This document shows positions 62,262 to 64,000 of a stretch of DNA of 64,000 bases, one piece after another. The stretch covers positions 627,501 to 691,500 of the forward strand of contig NZ_LMQU01000010.1 of assembly GCF_001425445.1 (NCBI RefSeq), given 5' to 3'. The stretch comes from Devosia sp. Leaf420. GTDB lineage: Bacteria; Pseudomonadota; Alphaproteobacteria; Rhizobiales; Devosiaceae. The first letter of the stretch is position 1. Every line of letters starts with the position of its first letter. Both the position numbers and the translations under genes were made by a program. The notes below the pieces were generated by a model, which was given only the letters and a program-made list of their open reading frames with translations, had not been told where the DNA came from and searched no databases.

Positions 62262-64000
62262 ATGCGTGTCATGCCCAGCCATCCCGTCCCGACGCTCGAC
62301 GATATTCGCCCCGTGCCGCCCCGTGCGGCCCGCCAGAAAACGGCGGCGGCGATGCCAAAGCCGGCGCCCGTCATCGCAATCCGCATCCCGCTCCGCATCG
62401 CCGGCATGATCATGCTCGGCCTCGTGGCGGTGATTCTGGTGTCGCTGAGCACCTGGAGCGTCGATGATCCATCGCTCTCCTATGCAACGAGCAAGATCGC
62501 GGAAAACTGGCTTGGCTATCCCGGCGCGGTGATTGCTGATCTGGTCTTCCAGTTTTTAGGGCTCGGCGGCATCGTCATGTCCGTGCCGCTTGCCCTTTGG
62601 GGTTGGGCCATGGCGCGCAAGCGCCGCCCGACGCATATGGTGTTGCGCACGCTGTGCTGGATCGGCGCGACAGTCGTTTCGACCGGCGTCTTCGCCTTTC
62701 TGCCAGCGCCCGCCACCTGGCCGCTGCCGACGGGCATTGGCGGGCTCTCGGGCATGCTCTTCACCAATCTTGCCGGCATGATCGCCGGCGCCGACCCCCA
62801 GCCGATCACCGGCGCACTGTTTGGCGTTATTCTCGCCGTGCCTTCGCTCGCCATGCTTTGGGTCGCCATGGGCATCGGCACTGCTGTTGCCGTAAAGCCG
62901 GCCAAGGCTGGCCGCAAGGCCGCTGCGCTCGAGGAGGATGACGAGCGCGAAGCCAATCCGCTCGTCGAAGTGGCGCTCGGTTCGCTCTTTCACATGGGCT
63001 ATTCGCTGCGCACCGCCTGGCGCCGTGCCCGGGCCGAACATGCGGCCCGCCGCGAGGACGAACAGGACCACGAACACGATATCGAGCCCAATCTCGATGG
63101 CGCGCCCGTAAGCCGTGGCGTCGTGCAGGTCGAGCCGGTCATGGCGCCGGCCCAGCGCCGCATCCATGCGCCGGTCGAGCCGGCATTCGATGAAGAGCCG
63201 ATCGTTGCGTCGCCACGTGTCAATGCGCGCCCGGCCTATGACGAAACCGAAATCGATTATCCCGACGAAGCCGAAGACGACGTGGTGCCCTTCGTGCCCG
63301 AAATGCCGATCGTCCAGCATCCGGCTGTCGTCAATCACACCCAGCGCGGCGATTCGCGCTTTCAACCGGTCGACCACACCGCGCCCCGCACGGCCGTTGC
63401 GGCGCCCGCACCGCGCCCGGCCCAGGGCCAGCGCGTGTTCCGCGAAGCCCAGCCAAGCCTTCTCGATGAGCCGCAGGGTTTTGAACTGCCGGCGCTGAGC
63501 CTTCTTGCCGAACCCAAGCGCTTGGGCCCATCGCCCGAACATGCGCCGGAGCGTCTGGAGGCCATGGCCCGCCGCCTTGAAGAGGTCCTCAGCGATTTTG
63601 GCGTCAAGGGCGACATCATCAATGTCCGCCCCGGCCCCGTCGTCACCCTCTTCGAACTCGAACCGGCGCCAGGGATCAAATCGAGCCGCGTCATTTCGCT
63701 CGCCGACGATATCGCCCGCTCGATGTCGGCGATCTCGGCCCGCGTTGCTGTGGTGCCGGGCCGCAATGCCATCGGCATCGAACTGCCAAACCAGACGCGC
63801 GAAACCGTCTATTTCCGCGAAATGCTGGCTTCTTCCGATTTCGAGAAGATGAAGGGCAAGCTGCCGATCTGCCTCGGCAAGACCATTGGCGGCGAGCCGA
63901 TCATCGCCGACCTCGCGCGCATGCCGCACTTGCTGATCGCCGGTACCACCGGCTCGGGTAAGTCGGTGGGTATCAACACGTTCATTCTCTCGCTGCTCTA
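62262..64000 (+). CDS. ftsK: DNA translocase FtsK, C-terminus beyond the window
   Basis: The frame is open from ATG 62262 to the right edge (579 codons). The N-terminus has about four membrane segments (e.g. GMIMLGLVAVILVSLSTWSV), a charged Pro/Glu-rich linker (residues about 210-400), the FtsK beta domain (EEVLSDFGVKGDII, RPGPVVTLFELEPAPGIK) and Walker A GTTGSGKS at about residue 562. FtsK pumps DNA and coordinates division with chromosome segregation. An ATG at 62238 is an alternative start. The gamma domain is outside the window. Confidence 0.94.
   Translation, partial: MRVMPSHPVPTLDDIRPVPPRAARQKTAAAMPKPAPVIAIRIPLRIAGMIMLGLVAVILVSLSTWSVDDPSLSYATSKIAENWLGYPGAVIADLVFQFLGLGGIVMSVPLALWGWAMARKRRPTHMVLRTLCWIGATVVSTGVFAFLPAPATWPLPTGIGGLSGMLFTNLAGMIAGADPQPITGALFGVILAVPSLAMLWVAMGIGTAVAVKPAKAGRKAAALEEDDEREANPLVEVALGSLFHMGYSLRTAWRRARAEHAARREDEQDHEHDIEPNLDGAPVSRGVVQVEPVMAPAQRRIHAPVEPAFDEEPIVASPRVNARPAYDETEIDYPDEAEDDVVPFVPEMPIVQHPAVVNHTQRGDSRFQPVDHTAPRTAVAAPAPRPAQGQRVFREAQPSLLDEPQGFELPALSLLAEPKRLGPSPEHAPERLEAMARRLEEVLSDFGVKGDIINVRPGPVVTLFELEPAPGIKSSRVISLADDIARSMSAISARVAVVPGRNAIGIELPNQTRETVYFREMLASSDFEKMKGKLPICLGKTIGGEPIIADLARMPHLLIAGTTGSGKSVGINTFILSLL

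Noticed and set aside
62556..63929. 457-codon minus-strand frame opposite ftsK
   Set aside because: Antisense to the ftsK Walker A and beta domain, no coding signature.

Overview
The window reads as chromosomal DNA of a high-GC alphaproteobacterium of the order Hyphomicrobiales (Rhizobiales). Devosia or a close relative (Devosiaceae) fits best. This is inferred from the rpsT-mutM / ubiE-ubiB / dut neighbourhood, a RegB/RegA-type redox pair, MmcB, DUF2852, DUF3606, DUF2259 and extensin-C families, GANTC-rich DNA beside dnaA, and numerous short intergenic palindromes. No phage, transposase, rRNA operon or CRISPR array was seen. There is one tRNA, tRNA-Gly(GCC).

Layout. 1-2 kb: a DadA-like amine oxidoreductase (cut by the window edge) behind its LysR regulator. 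2-7.6 kb: small exported proteins, a YidB-like protein, an extensin-like envelope protein and lepA. 7.6-9.9 kb: a locally AT-richer two-gene cassette with a HipA-like kinase, flanked by palindromic repeats; this is the clearest accessory segment. 9.9-24.1 kb: envelope and stress functions (L,D-transpeptidase, YgjP-like metallopeptidase, RlpA, 1-Cys peroxiredoxin, glutathione peroxidase), the RegB/RegA pair, and three related MFS transporters with mmcB between them. 24.1-30.7 kb: a class A penicillin-binding protein with an unusual repetitive tail, a haloperoxidase-like hydrolase, a luciferase-like monooxygenase and a phosphoesterase.

30.7-45.3 kb is the replication and housekeeping core: gyrB, recF, dnaN, dnaA, rpsT and mutM on the minus strand, then ubiE, ubiB, dut and a MoeB/HesA-type gene on the plus strand. 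The 791-bp gap between dnaA and rpsT has six GANTC sites within 242 bp and is the best candidate here for an origin or a cell-cycle-regulated promoter region.

45.3-54.3 kb is a LysR-divergent carbohydrate ABC importer operon: two paralogous Tat-type binding proteins, two permeases, two Gfo/Idh/MocA dehydrogenases and an UgpC/MalK-type ATPase. 54.3-64 kb holds a hydrolase, an HPP-CBS membrane protein, tRNA-Gly, a thioredoxin-TPR/LON-domain/Trm112 cluster, a ubiquinone hydroxylase, glnK-amtB and the start of ftsK.

The observations most worth following are a 57-bp dispersed element in two copies whose hairpin shows two compensatory base-pair changes, the HipA-like cassette, the GANTC cluster, paired hairpins in the gap at 10.6 kb, and a repeat element that seems to supply the ubiB ribosome binding site. 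All family assignments rest on reading motifs and comparison with remembered families; no searches were run.
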